The notes under the pieces: model-generated
What the model saw: only the letters and a program-made list of their open reading frames with translations
What the model was told of the DNA's origin: nothing
Database searches by the model: none
Shown here: positions 42,801 to 52,830 of the stretch, piece by piece
Numbering within the stretch: the first letter of the stretch is position 1
Layout of the letters: each line of letters starts with the position of its first letter
NCBI GenBank assembly: GCA_036245525.1
Contig: BTPG01000003.1
Coordinates: forward strand, 155,881,047 to 155,945,046
From: Semisulcospira habei
Taxonomy: Eukaryota > Mollusca > Gastropoda > Semisulcospiridae
Length of the DNA stretch: 64,000 nt
Direction of reading: 5' to 3'
Translations under genes and position numbers: made by a program

Positions 42801-42867
42801 GTTCTAAACGGCGTACCAAAACCGTCGATCGCAACACTATCATCACTCACATCTTCGCTCCACCAAG
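39831..42867 (-). mobile_element. CR1-type retrotransposon, long copy, 5' truncated
   Basis: About 3 kb on the minus strand, holding the ORF at 40364-42850 and a 3' region of some 530 bp. That region ends with a polyadenylation-like AATAAAGTACTCTTATTC directly against (TA)n at 39830. The 5' end lies inside the endonuclease and abuts a second (TA)n tract (42868-42970). Both edges are thus TA microsatellite, consistent with insertion into a (TA)n target or expansion from the junctions. Confidence 0.82.
40364..42850 (-). CDS. CR1-type endonuclease/reverse transcriptase, 828 codons, N-terminus missing
   Basis: Encodes a retrotransposon polyprotein that nicks target DNA and reverse transcribes element RNA. 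The endonuclease keeps GGGVGLYVNERW (about 29-40), GDFN (116-119) and SDHN (166-169), but the leading segment with the first catalytic Asn and Glu is absent. The RT begins near residue 400 (KAVGPDNICGR). It has FIDFSSAFNTIQP with the first Asp, GAPQGTVLSPVLFTLYTND, and YSDD at 610-613 where relatives have FADD. LNVSKTKELLIDFRR and CWYGGLSVKNK follow. The reading is uninterrupted for 828 codons, so the copy is young, yet it cannot be autonomous without its 5' part. The Met used is simply the first in frame after the (TA)n junction. Confidence 0.88.
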   Translation of the reverse strand: MSDDSVAIDGFGTPFRTDRDCKISGKRWGGGVGLYVNERWCSKSSVMVRKQLTTRDVDLLSVSLRPRYLPREFGQIFVMVIYTPPPHSNPSHASAQIADVIRELQLMPDAPNFIAGDFNDCDLRTSLPTFHQYVTVPTRKNKTLDLVYGNVPNAYRSFVLPPVGNSDHNTVFLVPAYKPKIQTEPIVKKLVKVWSKDSIEQLQGCFECTDWDVFLDSSASVDEATEVTSDYVNFCKDMIIPSKTVKLYPNNKPWISKSLKATLNEKKVAFQTGDRIERKAVQNKLRKQILDAKKKYKEKVESQFESGSLADAWKGLKTLSGHNKSKFSSSSMPMKEQTEFSEKLNEFYCRFEKDDLKDDLDSMISQLEVNVAGNVDEDFEIHGKAVEKLFSKLNVKKAVGPDNICGRVLRVCASQLSVVYSRLFSWSLKDCTVPRLWKTSTVCPVPKNNKPKTLNDYRPVALTSIVMKRVVLSRLLDQVKPYQDPFQFAYKQNRCTDDATLTLLHHAYTHLEKPGSFVRILFIDFSSAFNTIQPYLIAQKLLCYNVTPRLILWIVNFLVNRTQSVRFQTALSSLRSTSIGAPQGTVLSPVLFTLYTNDCSGTDSTLLIKYSDDTALEDLSNNDATYFAEVERFSVWCKDNFLDLNVSKTKELLIDFRRNPVLMIDDVSVERVTEYKYLGTVIDDKLSFNANTTLIHKKCQSRIYCLQKLRKLNVNPSVLQTFYCSFIESVITFGSVCWYGGLSVKNKNTLARMVNICSKVTGSKQNSVESLYEQRVMRKGRRIASDRSYVLAHLYELLPSGRRLRTHKARTLRLQHSFIPKSITLSNL

Positions 42868-42970
<103 letters not shown>

Positions 42971-43311
42971 ACTTGCTTCTTAAATTAAAAAAATGGCAAT
43001 GCAGGATGCCAAGTAGGCAAACGATACTGGGCCGACTTCGGCCGGATGATCTCTTGCGTACTTGGCACTTGATGGAAACATGCGCTGCATTCTGTCATTG
43101 TAAGGCATTTTATTTCTCAGTCACGTCTGTAACAAGCTTAGCATTATTTTTTTTCCTTGTTAGGTCGGAGCTTATAACGGTCACCGAACCTTACATAAAC
43201 ATATGAAGTAACGAAAAATTGTGCTCTGAGCCTCGCATAAACTGAAATCCTAGACAAACAAACAATTGAAGTGACGATGCAAAGTAGTCGTTGAAAGTGT
43301 GTTATCATTGT

Positions 43312-43411
43312 ATGGCGGTCATGGCGTGTTACACGACATTGCTGTTTAGCGTGGTGGTGTGGACAACAGTCGTGCGTAGCCTGATTGCTGCCTCTACGAC
43401 ACCGAAACCTC
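43312..43411 (+). CDS. candidate first exon encoding a signal peptide
   Basis: ATG at 43312 (or 43321) opens [18 protein letters not shown], a hydrophobic stretch with a likely signal-peptide cleavage after [12 protein letters not shown] follows, and the reading meets a consensus donor, CCTC/GTAAGTG, at 43411/43412. The exon would be 100 nt and end in phase 1. No downstream exon on + was recognised in the rest of the window, and a (TA)n tract begins 13 bp after the donor. It could be the 5' exon of a secreted protein gene; evidence is composition plus the donor only. Confidence 0.42.
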
Positions 43412-43422
43412 GTAAGTGTTTG

Positions 43423-43580
<158 letters not shown>

Positions 43581-43672
43581 CCCTTTGCGTGTCGTTTGCG
43601 TTATTAGTCGCGATGATTCCAATGGGAACTGCATCGCGACTAAAACCACTACCGATACCCAAAGGGTCAGTT
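43581..43672. mobile_element. foldback MITE, family B
   Basis: Inverted repeat CCCTTTGCGTGTCG ... CGATACCCAAAGGG, with GATTCCAATGGGAACTGC at the turn. The outer TTAA is degraded. It and the following 80 bp (ACACCTAATATGCTTTGAG...) match 44868-45035. Confidence 0.65.
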
Positions 43673-44068
43673 ATACACCTAATATGCTTTGAGCGGATCT
43701 TTGCATCAACTTGCTGAGACCAAGTTGTTTCTTTGTTCCTTTGACGGTTTTATCACTGCCAAGCCCACAACTATGTAAGCCGAACCGCTGAAACATTTAT
43801 CTGAGGTATTTTTTGTTGTTGTGCCAGGGCAGAACATCAATAAAAAGTCAGTACTAGGATGAGAAGAAAATGTGTACGCCAGCCCCGTCTGCACTTGGAA
43901 GGGGAACATTTTTCAATTTAGTTGGATTTTTCAGCTCACCAAAATAAGCAAAATAGCACGGTTTTACTCTGTACCAACAAAATATCTACAATCTCCGAAA
44001 ATCCGGAGAATGGCGCGGCTCTGTCTAGATGTTGCTCGCGATGAAATCCTACTAGATCCCCAGTGCTC

Positions 44069-44149
44069 AAAGGCCATCGGGCCGACGCCGCCGTTGGTCC
44101 GCGCACAGCGGAATACGGCGGCCGACATTGGCCCGATGGCCTTTTGCGC
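44069..44149. repeat. GC-rich foldback, family F
   Basis: Arms AAAGGCCATCGGGCCGACGC and the near-complement ending GGCCCGATGGCCTTTT around GTCCGCGCACAGCGG. Confidence 0.7.
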
Positions 44150-44159
44150 ATTGGGTTGG

Positions 44160-44860
44160 TGCCTCAACAAACATCAACGTAACAATAACAACATCAACAT
44201 AGCACTATTTACTAATTACGGAAATGTCTTTCAGTTCGTTCAACTTCTTAATCGGTTCTTTGTGTTTGGCGCCTGTTCAAAAAGTGTAGTAAAACCAACC
44301 AGCAGCCAAACACATAGAGGAATTTTAAGCTGAACGAGTGACTTTTTTTTTTGCCGGAATGAGTAAATATTGTTAAGTTGATATTCGTTGCGGCCTCAAG
44401 CTAGTCTGGCATCACCATTGAACTGTCATGGTAGATCCATATCTTGCAGTGTCAGGTAGCAATAGGTTAATCGCATGTTCTTTTGTTGTGAGGCATGTGT
44501 AAACATTTAAATGTATGTGGGTTTTTTTCCTAGAGGTTAGTTAGTGAGATGTAACGAATCGCCTGGGACCCAATATTCTTGTTTTAAAATCCTAAGTTTT
44601 ATTGTAAGCGAAGTAATTTGCATAGAAGGAGTGCTGTAGAAACCTCTGAAACAGTGTTGTTATAATCCGGCTTTTGTTGTATCCGACCATGTGATAAGCG
44701 AGGTAGACTGTAGTTAGTTAGTCAGTTAGTTAGTTAGTTAGTTAGTTAGTCATAAAACCTCTGAGCACCTGGTGGATCATAGGTCGACAAGTCCCCACTC
44801 TATTCCGGGCTTGTGCTCCTCTGCCTGTAATAAATCAGTGTTTATGCCCTGTTTATACAT
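44160..44860. other. no supportable gene
   Basis: Holds a partial family-A arm (44394-44470, GTCTGGCATCACCATTGAAC) and a (TTAG)n tract at 44710-44750; otherwise nothing recognised. Confidence 0.4.
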
Positions 44861-44867
44861 ATATTTT

Positions 44868-44957
44868 AACCCTTTGAGTGTCGTTAACGGTTTTAGTCGC
44901 GATGATTCCAGTGGGAACTGCATCCCGACTAAAACCACTGCCGACACCTAAAGGGTT
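44868..44957. mobile_element. TTAA-ended foldback MITE, family B
   Basis: TTAACCCTTTGAGTGTCG ... CGACACCTAAAGGGTTAA: a short element whose ends match the piggyBac signature (TTAA target, CCCTTTG terminus). The turn GATTCCAGTGGGAACTGC is shared with 43581-43672 and 17700-17788. Confidence 0.75.
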
Positions 44958-45061
44958 AAACACCTAATATGCTTTGAGGATCTTTGCCTCTTGCTGAGTC
45001 CAAGTTGTTTCTTTGTTCCTCTGACGGTTTTAGTTTTTGGTTTTTGAAGGAACAAAAAGGT

Positions 45062-45561
45062 NNNNNNNNNNNNNNNNNNNNNNNNNNNNNNNNNNNNNNN
45101 NNNNNNNNNNNNNNNNNNNNNNNNNNNNNNNNNNNNNNNNNNNNNNNNNNNNNNNNNNNNNNNNNNNNNNNNNNNNNNNNNNNNNNNNNNNNNNNNNNNN
45201 NNNNNNNNNNNNNNNNNNNNNNNNNNNNNNNNNNNNNNNNNNNNNNNNNNNNNNNNNNNNNNNNNNNNNNNNNNNNNNNNNNNNNNNNNNNNNNNNNNNN
45301 NNNNNNNNNNNNNNNNNNNNNNNNNNNNNNNNNNNNNNNNNNNNNNNNNNNNNNNNNNNNNNNNNNNNNNNNNNNNNNNNNNNNNNNNNNNNNNNNNNNN
45401 NNNNNNNNNNNNNNNNNNNNNNNNNNNNNNNNNNNNNNNNNNNNNNNNNNNNNNNNNNNNNNNNNNNNNNNNNNNNNNNNNNNNNNNNNNNNNNNNNNNN
45501 NNNNNNNNNNNNNNNNNNNNNNNNNNNNNNNNNNNNNNNNNNNNNNNNNNNNNNNNNNNNN
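45062..45561. other. assembly gap (500 N)
   Basis: Exactly 500 undetermined bases at the edge of the 33-bp minisatellite of the hammerhead element array; the missing part of copy A should lie here. Confidence 0.95.
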
Positions 45562-45735
45562 GCGTTCCAACCACCCTATTATAGGTGTGGGAGTGGGTCT
45601 CAACCACCCTATTATAGGTGTGGGAGTGGGTCTCAACCACCCTATTATAGGTGTGGGAGTCGGTCTCAACCACCCTATTATAGGTGTGGGAGTGGGTCTC
45701 AACCACCCTATTATAGGTGTGGGAGAATGGTCGAA
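45562..45735. repeat. 33-bp minisatellite in copy A
   Basis: Five units of CAACCACCCTATTATAGG + TGTGGGAGTGGGTCT. The 33-bp period equals 11 codons, so both strands stay open in several frames. Confidence 0.92.
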
Positions 45736-46841
45736 GAGCCGCTCCTTCTTGCTTGTGGTTTCTTGGTTGTATTCAGTCGTTCCATCCACCCTTTATCAGG
45801 CGTGGGGAATGGGTCTCAACCACCCTGTTTCAGGTGTGGGAAACCATCGATGACTTTCTTCTTCTTTGTAGTCTCCGTTGACATAGATGTCTTGGGTCTT
45901 GATCCCCGTTTCTGGCGGAGTTAGGGCTGGCAGCTGTTGTTTCCTTCGTCGTCTCGCTTCGAATGAGGCTTTGCTGGGTGTGAGGGCAGAGCGGCTTAGT
46001 GCAGCGCGCGTGCCGATGACGTATGGTCGAATCCCATTGGTCGGCTGTCGTGGTCGGACTGATCGCCCGCTGTCCGTGTGAGATAGCGTCTTGTGACCTT
46101 GGTTGCAGGTGGAGTCTATCTTCTATGTCGGCCAGTCCATTTTTGTGGTATGCTATATCTCTGTCAGCCGTATAGACGTGGAAATGAGAGGTTGTTGTCT
46201 GTTGATGGTGTATATCTGGATGCTTAGAGTAAACATCTGTCATGACACGTCCGTCTCCCGTAAATGTTTGCTAGAAAGTGAGCTAGCTGAATTGCTCTTT
46301 TACCGGCACTGATATGAGCTATCTCCTCTTATTTAAGAGGCGCTCTCTGCTTTGTTGAATCAGTGTTCCGATCCCCTCAGGACGGTGAGCCTGAGGTTGG
46401 GGTTGTGTGCATTGAAGCGTGGCCACTCCTAACGGTGCGCGCGTGGCCGGGGCCGATAGCGGTGGCGTCATCCTGATTGCATCATCATTCTGGCCGCCAA
46501 GTGAAGATGAGTGATGGTGGGCAGCTGTATTACGCTTAGTCCCTTCCTGTGTTTGTCGATTCAATCTTGATGGTCCAGTAGAGCAATGAAAATGCGATAT
46601 TTTTCCTGTTCGCACAGTCCGAGTGAAAGGAGAATGAAGTGGGCATAATATGCCAGGATTTGAAAGCGAGGCGTAGGTGAAACCAAAAGTGACCGGTTTT
46701 GCACATTGCTGAGGATAGCAAACGACCCTAAAAAAAATCGGGTGGCTATTCACGGGTCCTAGTCAGGTCGGTGCTACGCACCTTCAATCCAGTGGTAAAA
46801 GAGCAAGACCGGTCCCACCCAGGTATGCATCCGGTCACTCT

Positions 46842-46951
46842 GGTCCCGACGCCTCAAAATGTCCGAGCAGAAGAATGTGAAGCACTCGGGGGCGTTTCGA
46901 TCGGTATTCGTAGTTAGTAACTACAGGCTCCGATTTACTCATCAGGGAACC
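46842..46951 (-). ncRNA. type I hammerhead ribozyme, copy A
   Basis: A self-cleaving RNA motif of 110 nt in the element's sense strand. Stem I 5' strand GGUUCC is followed by the core CUGAUGA. Stem II opens with G and closes with C; AUCGG pairs CCGAU, and GUAGUU pairs AACUAC over a 3-nt loop. Core GAA comes next. Stem III is ACGCC/GGCGU extended by CCGAG/CUCGG. The cleavage triplet GUC precedes stem I 3' strand GGGACC. Predicted cut between C46848 and G46847. All conserved core positions are present. A 3-nt bulge (UAA) after the first stem II pair is unusual and may lower activity. Confidence 0.82.
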
Positions 46952-47044
46952 GGCCTACAATTCTCAGTCCATTTCTTGGTGTCTTCCTTCCAGTGTGTCG
47001 CATTTAAATCCTTACATAAGGACATGTTATCCGTGTAGTCCATG

Positions 47045-47275
47045 CATGTAACTGTAGTCCTGACGCGGCATTATTGATGTCCAGTATGGTCGCTTTCAAA
47101 CCCTTGCAGTATTCCTGACGCGGTGTTATAGATGTCCAGTATGGTCGCTTTCAAACCCTTGCAGTATTCCTGGCGCGGTGTTATAGATGTCTAGTATGAA
47201 CGCTTTCAAATCCTTGCAGTATTCCTGATGCGGTGTTATTGATGTCAAGTATGATTGCTTCAAATCCTTGCAGGG
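47045..47275. repeat. 54-55-bp repeat upstream of the hammerhead, copy A
   Basis: Four units of TTGCAGTATTCCTGACGCGG-type sequence, lying in the element's sense before the ribozyme. The same array has three units in copy B (about 50510-50665) and four in C (52397-52610) and D (53045-53260). Confidence 0.85.
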
Positions 47276-48285
47276 TCCAGTCTTGTGTCGGGATCCGATT
47301 GTATCGCTGCGTCTTCTGTTCCCTCGGCGCTTGTGGCCTGTCCGTTCCAAGATCATTTCCTGCTCAGCGGGGCTTAGCCGCGATAAGATACAAGGAACCG
47401 TTGGGCGGAGTTTGCGTGTATCGACGTGGGAGTCATATTCTTTGTTTATTAATCCGTCCGTTTTGACGGATCAATCCCAGACTGAGTGTCGTTGTTGTTG
47501 TTGTTGATTCTTCGTGTATTCGTGTTTGTAGACGATGCCGGTTGTTTGTGCGGCTGTGTTGCCTTTCATACGACAGACTAGTGTTTGTAGTATTGTCCTC
47601 TGTGTAGGTGGTACGCAGTGTTGCCGTGGTGCATATCTCACAGTTGATGCTTTAAAATCAGCTTATTGTTGTAGCTGTTGCTGCTGTTTTGGTGTGGCTG
47701 TCGTTTCGTTGATTGCTGCTGTTGCCGTTGGCTTGTTGGGCCGCCTGAATTGTACAGTACCGTTTTGGTGGTAGGTGCCGGGTTTTGTCGTTGTAGAAGG
47801 GCCTTCAATACTTCGAGTGCTTCACAGAATAGTTGGCCTCGCTTGTTGCGAGCGTTCCAGTCCTCCTTTCACTTTTGTGCGCTTTAGAACGAGTTCTTTG
47901 TGACCAGTTGTTGTAGATTAAAGTTGGTGCTGCGTAGTTTTGTGGTCGGTGTGAAGTAGACAATGTCCGTTTCCTCTATTCTTAGTCCGTGTTGTAGACA
48001 AAGTGGCTTGCCTTTCTCGTTGGCGGGAGATAAGTCTTTTAGCCAACAGTAGTGACGTCATAGCGTGTAGCGATTCATGACAGATGTCACTTCAGTAGAG
48101 GGTTATGCCGTGGGGGCTGCAGGGCCGATTGTTGGCCTCAGTTGAGTAGCGGGCTCACACGTGTCTTGTTAAAGTAGCAGAAAAAAAGGATCGTAGTGTA
48201 GTTTGTCGCTTGTTCTAGCTTGTCGATCGTGCTGTGTTAATTGGTGATTTTCGTTCCATCCACATTTTCTCAGGTGTGGGGAGTG

Positions 48286-48359
48286 CGTTCCAACCACCCT
48301 ATTATAGGTGTGGGAGTGGGTCTCAACCACCCTATTATAGGTGTGGGCGTGGGTCTCAA
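48286..48359. repeat. 33-bp minisatellite at the inversion junction
   Basis: Two units plus a partial one, ending abruptly at GGGTCTCAAATA. The 56-bp tail of the family starts directly after it in the opposite orientation at 48363. Confidence 0.88.
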
Positions 48360-48362
48360 ATA

Positions 48363-50880
48363 GGGACCAGAGTGACCGGATGCATACCTGGGTGGGACCG
48401 GTCTTGCTCTTTTACCACCGCTTTCAAACCCTGGCATATTATGCCCACTTCATTCTCCTTTCACTCGGACTGTGCGAACAGGAAAAATATCGCATCTTCA
48501 TTGTTCCACTGGACCATCAAGATTGAATCGACAAAACACAGGAAGGGACTAAGCGTAATACAGCGGTTCGCGGCCAGAGTGATGATGCAATCAGGATGAC
48601 GCCACCGCTATCGGTCCCGGCCACGCGCGCACCGTTTAGAGTGGCCACGCTTCAATGCACACAACCCCAACCTCAGGCTCACCGTCCTGACGGGATCGGA
48701 ACACTGATTCAACGAAGCAGAGAGCGCCTCTTAAATAAGAGGAGATAGCTCATATCAGTGCCGGTAGAAGAGCAATCCAGCTAGCTTACTTTCTAGCAAA
48801 CACTTACGGAAGACGGACGTGTCATGACAGATGTTTACTCTAAGCATCCAGATATACACCATCAACAGACAACTACCTCTCGTCTATACGGCTAACAGAG
48901 ATATAGCATACCACAAAAATGGACCGGCCGACATAGAAGATAGACTCCACCTGCAACCAAGGTCACAAGACGCTATCTCACACGGACAGCGGGCGATCAG
49001 TCCGACCGCAACAGCCGACCAATGAGATTCGACCATACGTCATCGGCACGCGCGCTGCACTAAGCCGCTCTGCCCTCACACCCAGCAAAGCCTCATTCGA
49101 AGCGACACGACGAAGGAAACAACAGCTGCCAGCCCTAACTCCGCCAGAAACGGCGATCAAGACCCAAGACATCTATGTCAAGGGAGAACTACAAGGAAGA
49201 AGAAAGTCATCGATGGTTTCCCACACCTGAAACAGGGTGGTTCAGACCCATTCCCCACGCCTGATAAAGGGTGGATGGAACGACTGAATACAACCAAGAA
49301 ACCACAAGCAAGAGGGAGCTCTTCGACCATTCTCCCACACCTATAATAGGGTGGTTGAGACCCACTCCCACACCTATAATAGAGTGGTTGAGACCGACTC
49401 CCACACCTATAATAGGGTGGTTGAGACCCACTCCCACACCTATAATAGGGTGGTTGAGACCCACTCCCACACCTATAATAGGGTGGTTGGAAAGCACTCC
49501 ACACACCTGAGAAAATGTGGATGGAACGAAAATCACCAATTAACACCACACGATCGACAAGCTAGAACAAGCGACAAACTACACTGCGATCCTTTTTTCT
49601 GCTACTTTAACAAGACACGTGTGATCCAGCTACTCAACTGAGGCCACCAATCGGCCCTGCAGCCCCCACGGCAAAACCCTCTACTGAAGTGAAATCTGTC
49701 ATGAATCGCTACACGCTATGACGTCATACTGTTTGCTAAAAGACTTACCTCCCGCCAACGAGAAAGGCAAGCCACTTTGTCTACAACACGGACTAAGAAT
49801 AGAGGAAACGGACATTGTCTACTTCACACCGACCACAAAACTACGCAGCACCAACTTTAATCTACAACACCAGGCAACACTGGTCACAAAGAACTCGTTC
49901 TAAAGCGCACACAAGTGAAAGGAGGACTGGAACGCTCGCAACAAGCGAGGCCAACTATTCTGTGAAGCACTCAAAGAATTGAAGGCCCTTCTACAACGAC
50001 AAAACCCGGCACCTACCACCAAAACGGTATACAATTCAGGCGGCCCAACAAGCCAACGGCAACAACAGCAATCAACGAAACGACAGCCACACCAAAACAG
50101 CAGCAACAGCTAAAACAATAAGCTGATTTTAAAGCATCAACTGTGAGATATGCACCACGGCAACACTGCGTACCACCTACACAGAGGACAATACTAGAAA
50201 CACTAGTCTGTCGTATGGAAGGCAACACAGCCGCACAAACAACCGGCATCGTCTACAAACACGAATACACGGAGAATCAACAACAACAACAACACCACTC
50301 AGTCTGGGATTGATCCGTCAAAACGGACGGATGAATAAACAAAGAATATGACTCCCACGTCGATACACGCAAACTCCGCCCAACGATTCCTTGTATCTTA
50401 TCGCGGCTAAGCCCCGCTGAGCAGGAAATGATCTTGGAACGGACAGGCACAAGCGCCGAGGGAACAGAAGACGCAGCGATACAATCGGATCCCGACACAA
50501 GACTGGACCCTGCAAGGATTTGAAGCAATCATACTTGACATCAATAACACCGCATCAGGAATACTGCAAGGATTTGAAAGCGTTCATACTAGACATCTAT
50601 AACACCGCGTCAGGAATACTGCAAGGGTTTGAAAGCGACCATACTGGACATCAATAATGCCGCGTCAGGACTACAGTTACATGCATGGACTACACGGATA
50701 ACATGTCCTTATGTAAGGATTTAAATGCGACACACTGGGAGGAAGACAACAAGAAATGGACTGAGAATTGTAGGCCGGTTCCCTGATGAGTAAATCGGAG
50801 CCTGTAGTTACTAACTACGAATACCGATCGAAACGCCCCCGAGTGCTTCACATTCTTCTGCTCGGACATTTTGAGGCGTC
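48363..50880 (+). mobile_element. hammerhead-delimited unit B (2518 bp)
   Basis: Runs from the 56-bp tail sequence (48363-48418), which starts exactly at a predicted ribozyme cut, to the cut at 50880/50881. Order: tail, segment V (48420-49210), minisatellite (49329-49499), body (49500-50776), hammerhead. V is the inverse of 46668-45865 in copy A with visible substitutions. Conserved open stretches include DIAYHKNGPADIEDRLHLQP (48900-48960) and YCLLKDLPPANEKGKPLCLQ (49728-49790). The product is unknown. Family-level novelty is inference; the repeat relationships are seen directly. Confidence 0.78.
49329..49499. repeat. 33-bp minisatellite in unit B
   Basis: Five units of CCTATAATAGGGTGGTTGAG + ACCCACTCCCACA, the complement of the array in copy A, with one AGAGTGG variant. 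Confidence 0.92.
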
Positions 50881-50886
50881 GGGACC
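50777..50886 (+). ncRNA. type I hammerhead ribozyme, copy B
   Basis: Same 110-nt motif on +. GGTTCC 50777-50782, CTGATGAG 50783-50790, stem II to C50830, GAAAC from 50831, GTC 50878-50880, predicted cut 50880/50881, stem I 3' strand GGGACC 50881-50886. Core and stems I and III are complete. Confidence 0.85.
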
Positions 50887-50939
50887 AGAGTGACCGGATG
50901 CATACCTGGGTGGGACCGGTCTTGCTCTTTTACCACATA
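50881..50939 (+). mobile_element. solo 56-bp tail of the hammerhead element
   Basis: GGGACCAGAG...CTTTTACC (56 bp, ending 50936) followed by ATA, then at once by another copy of the same tail at 50940. The second tail begins at the base that follows the ribozyme cut, without any of the ribozyme before it. Confidence 0.8.
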
Positions 50940-52824
50940 GGGACCAGAGTGACCGGATGCATACCTGGGTGGGACCGGTCTTGCTCTTTTACCACAGGGA
51001 CGAAGGAAACAACAGCTGCCAGCCCTAACTCCGCCAGAAACGGGGATCAAGACCCAAGACATCTATGTCAACGGAGAACTACAAAGAAGAAGAAAGTCAT
51101 CGATGGTTTCCCACACCTGGAACAGGGTGGTTGAGACCCATTCCCCACGCCTGATAAAGGGTGGATGGAACGACTGAATACAACCAAGAAACCACAAGCA
51201 AGAAGGAGCGGCTCTTCGACCATTCTCCCACACCTATAATAGGGTGGTTGAGACCCACTCCCACACCTATAATAGGGTGGTTGAGACCGACTCCCACACC
51301 TATAATAGGGTGGTTGAGACCCACTCCCACACCTATAGTAGGGTGGTTGAGACCGACTCCCACACCTATAATAGGGTGGTTGGAACGCACTCCCCACACC
51401 TGAGAAAATGTGGATGGAACGAAAATCACCAATTAACACAGCACGATCGACAAGCTAGAACAAGCGACAAACTACACTACGATCCTTTTTTTCTGCTACT
51501 TTAACAAGACACGTGTGAGCCAGCTACTCAACTGAGGCCAACAATCGGCCCTGCAGCCCCCACGGCATAACCCTCTACTGAAGTGACATCTGTCATGAAT
51601 CGCTACACGCTATGACGTCACTACTGTTTGCTAAAAGACTTATCTCCCGCCAACGAGAAAGGCAAGCCACTTTGTCTACAACACGGACTAAGAATAGAGG
51701 AAACGGACATTGTCTACTTCACACCGACCACAAAACTACGCAGCACCAACTTTAATCTACAACAACTGGTCACAAAGAACTCGTTCTAAAGCGCACAAAA
51801 GTGAAAGGAGGACTGGAACGCTCGCAACAAGCGAGGCCAACTATTCTGTGAAGCACTCGAAGTATTGAAGGCCCTTCTACAACGACAAAACCCGGCACCT
51901 ACCACCAAAACGGTATACAATTCAGGCGGCCCAACAAGCCAACGGCAACAGCAGCAATCAACGAAACGACAGCCACACCAAAACAGCAGCAACAGCTACA
52001 ACAATAAGCTGATTTTAAAGCATCAACTGTGAGATATGCACCACGGCAACACTGCGTACCACCTACACAGAGGACAATACTACAAACACTAGTCTGTCGT
52101 ATGGAAGGCAACACAGCCGCACAAACAACCGGCATCGTCTACAAACACGAATACACGAAGAATCAACAACAACAACAACAACGACACTCAGTCTGGGATT
52201 GATCCGTCAAAACGGACGGATTAATAAACAAAGAATATGACTCCCACGTCGATACACGCAAACTCCGCCCAACGGTTCCTTGTATCTTATCGCGGCTAAG
52301 CCCCGCTGAGCAGGAAATGATCTTGGAACGGACAGGCACAAGCGCCGAGGGAACAGAAGACGCAGCGATACAATCGGATCCCGACACAAGACTGGACCCT
52401 GCAAGGATTTGAAGCAATCATACTTGACATCAATAACACCGCATCAGGAATACTGCAAGGATTTGAAAGCGTTCATACTAGACATCTATAACACCGCGCC
52501 AGGAATACTGCAAGGGTTTGAAAGCGACCATACTGGACATCTATAACACCGCGTCAGGAATACTGCAAGGGTTTGAAAGCGACCATACTGGACATCAATA
52601 ATGCCGCGTCAGGACTACAGTTACATGCATGGACTACACGGATAACATGTCCTTATGTAAGGATTTAAATGCGACACACTGGAAGGAAGACACCAAGAAA
52701 TGGACTGAGAATTGTAGGCCGGTTCCCTGATGAGTAAATCGGAGCCTGTAGTTACTAACTACGAATACCGATCGAAACGCCCCCGAGTGCTTCACATTCT
52801 TCTGCTCGGACATTTTGAAGCGTC
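50940..52824 (+). mobile_element. hammerhead-delimited unit C (1885 bp)
   Basis: Starts with the 56-bp tail (50940-50995). It is joined to only the last 130 bp of segment V (from AGGGACGAAGGAAAC, 50996), then the minisatellite (51229-51396), the full body and a hammerhead ending at 52824. It is thus an internally or 5'-shortened version of unit B. The body is almost identical to B, with small indels (for example the CAACAC-CAGGCAACACTGG insertion near 49866 in B only). Confidence 0.78.
51229..51396. repeat. 33-bp minisatellite in unit C
   Basis: Five units, one with TATAGTAGG, in the same position as in unit B. Confidence 0.92.
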
Positions 52825-52830
52825 GGGACC
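52721..52830 (+). ncRNA. type I hammerhead ribozyme, copy C
   Basis: GGTTCC 52721-52726, CTGATGAG 52727-52734, GTC 52822-52824, GGGACC 52825-52830. One difference from B, GAGGCGTC to GAAGCGTC, removes the innermost stem III pair but leaves ACGC/GCGU intact. Core unchanged. Confidence 0.83.

Larger units (their letters stand above)
45562..48362 (-). mobile_element. hammerhead-element array, copy A (minus orientation)
   Basis: In its own sense the copy runs from 48362 down. It has a truncated minisatellite (48359-48286), the body (48285-46952), the hammerhead (46951-46842) and the 56-bp tail (46847-46792, GGGACCAGAG to CTTTTACCAC). About 120 bp not found in the other copies follows, then segment V (46668-45865), a second minisatellite (45735-45562) and the gap. 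The body contains open stretches conserved with copies B and C (LCLQHGLRIEETDIVYFTPT; ILSRLSPAEQEMILERTG). V contains DDAIRMTPPLS and GIGTLIQQSRERLLNKRR. None matches a family I know. Confidence 0.75.

Noticed and set aside
43872..44333. 153-codon + strand ORF
   Set aside because: It reads straight through a GC-rich hairpin and has no recognisable domain.
45562..51432. ORFs with 11-residue repeats such as NHPIIGVGVGL or TPTPIIGWLRP
   Set aside because: The 33-bp period keeps several frames open on both strands, so the openness is no evidence for protein.
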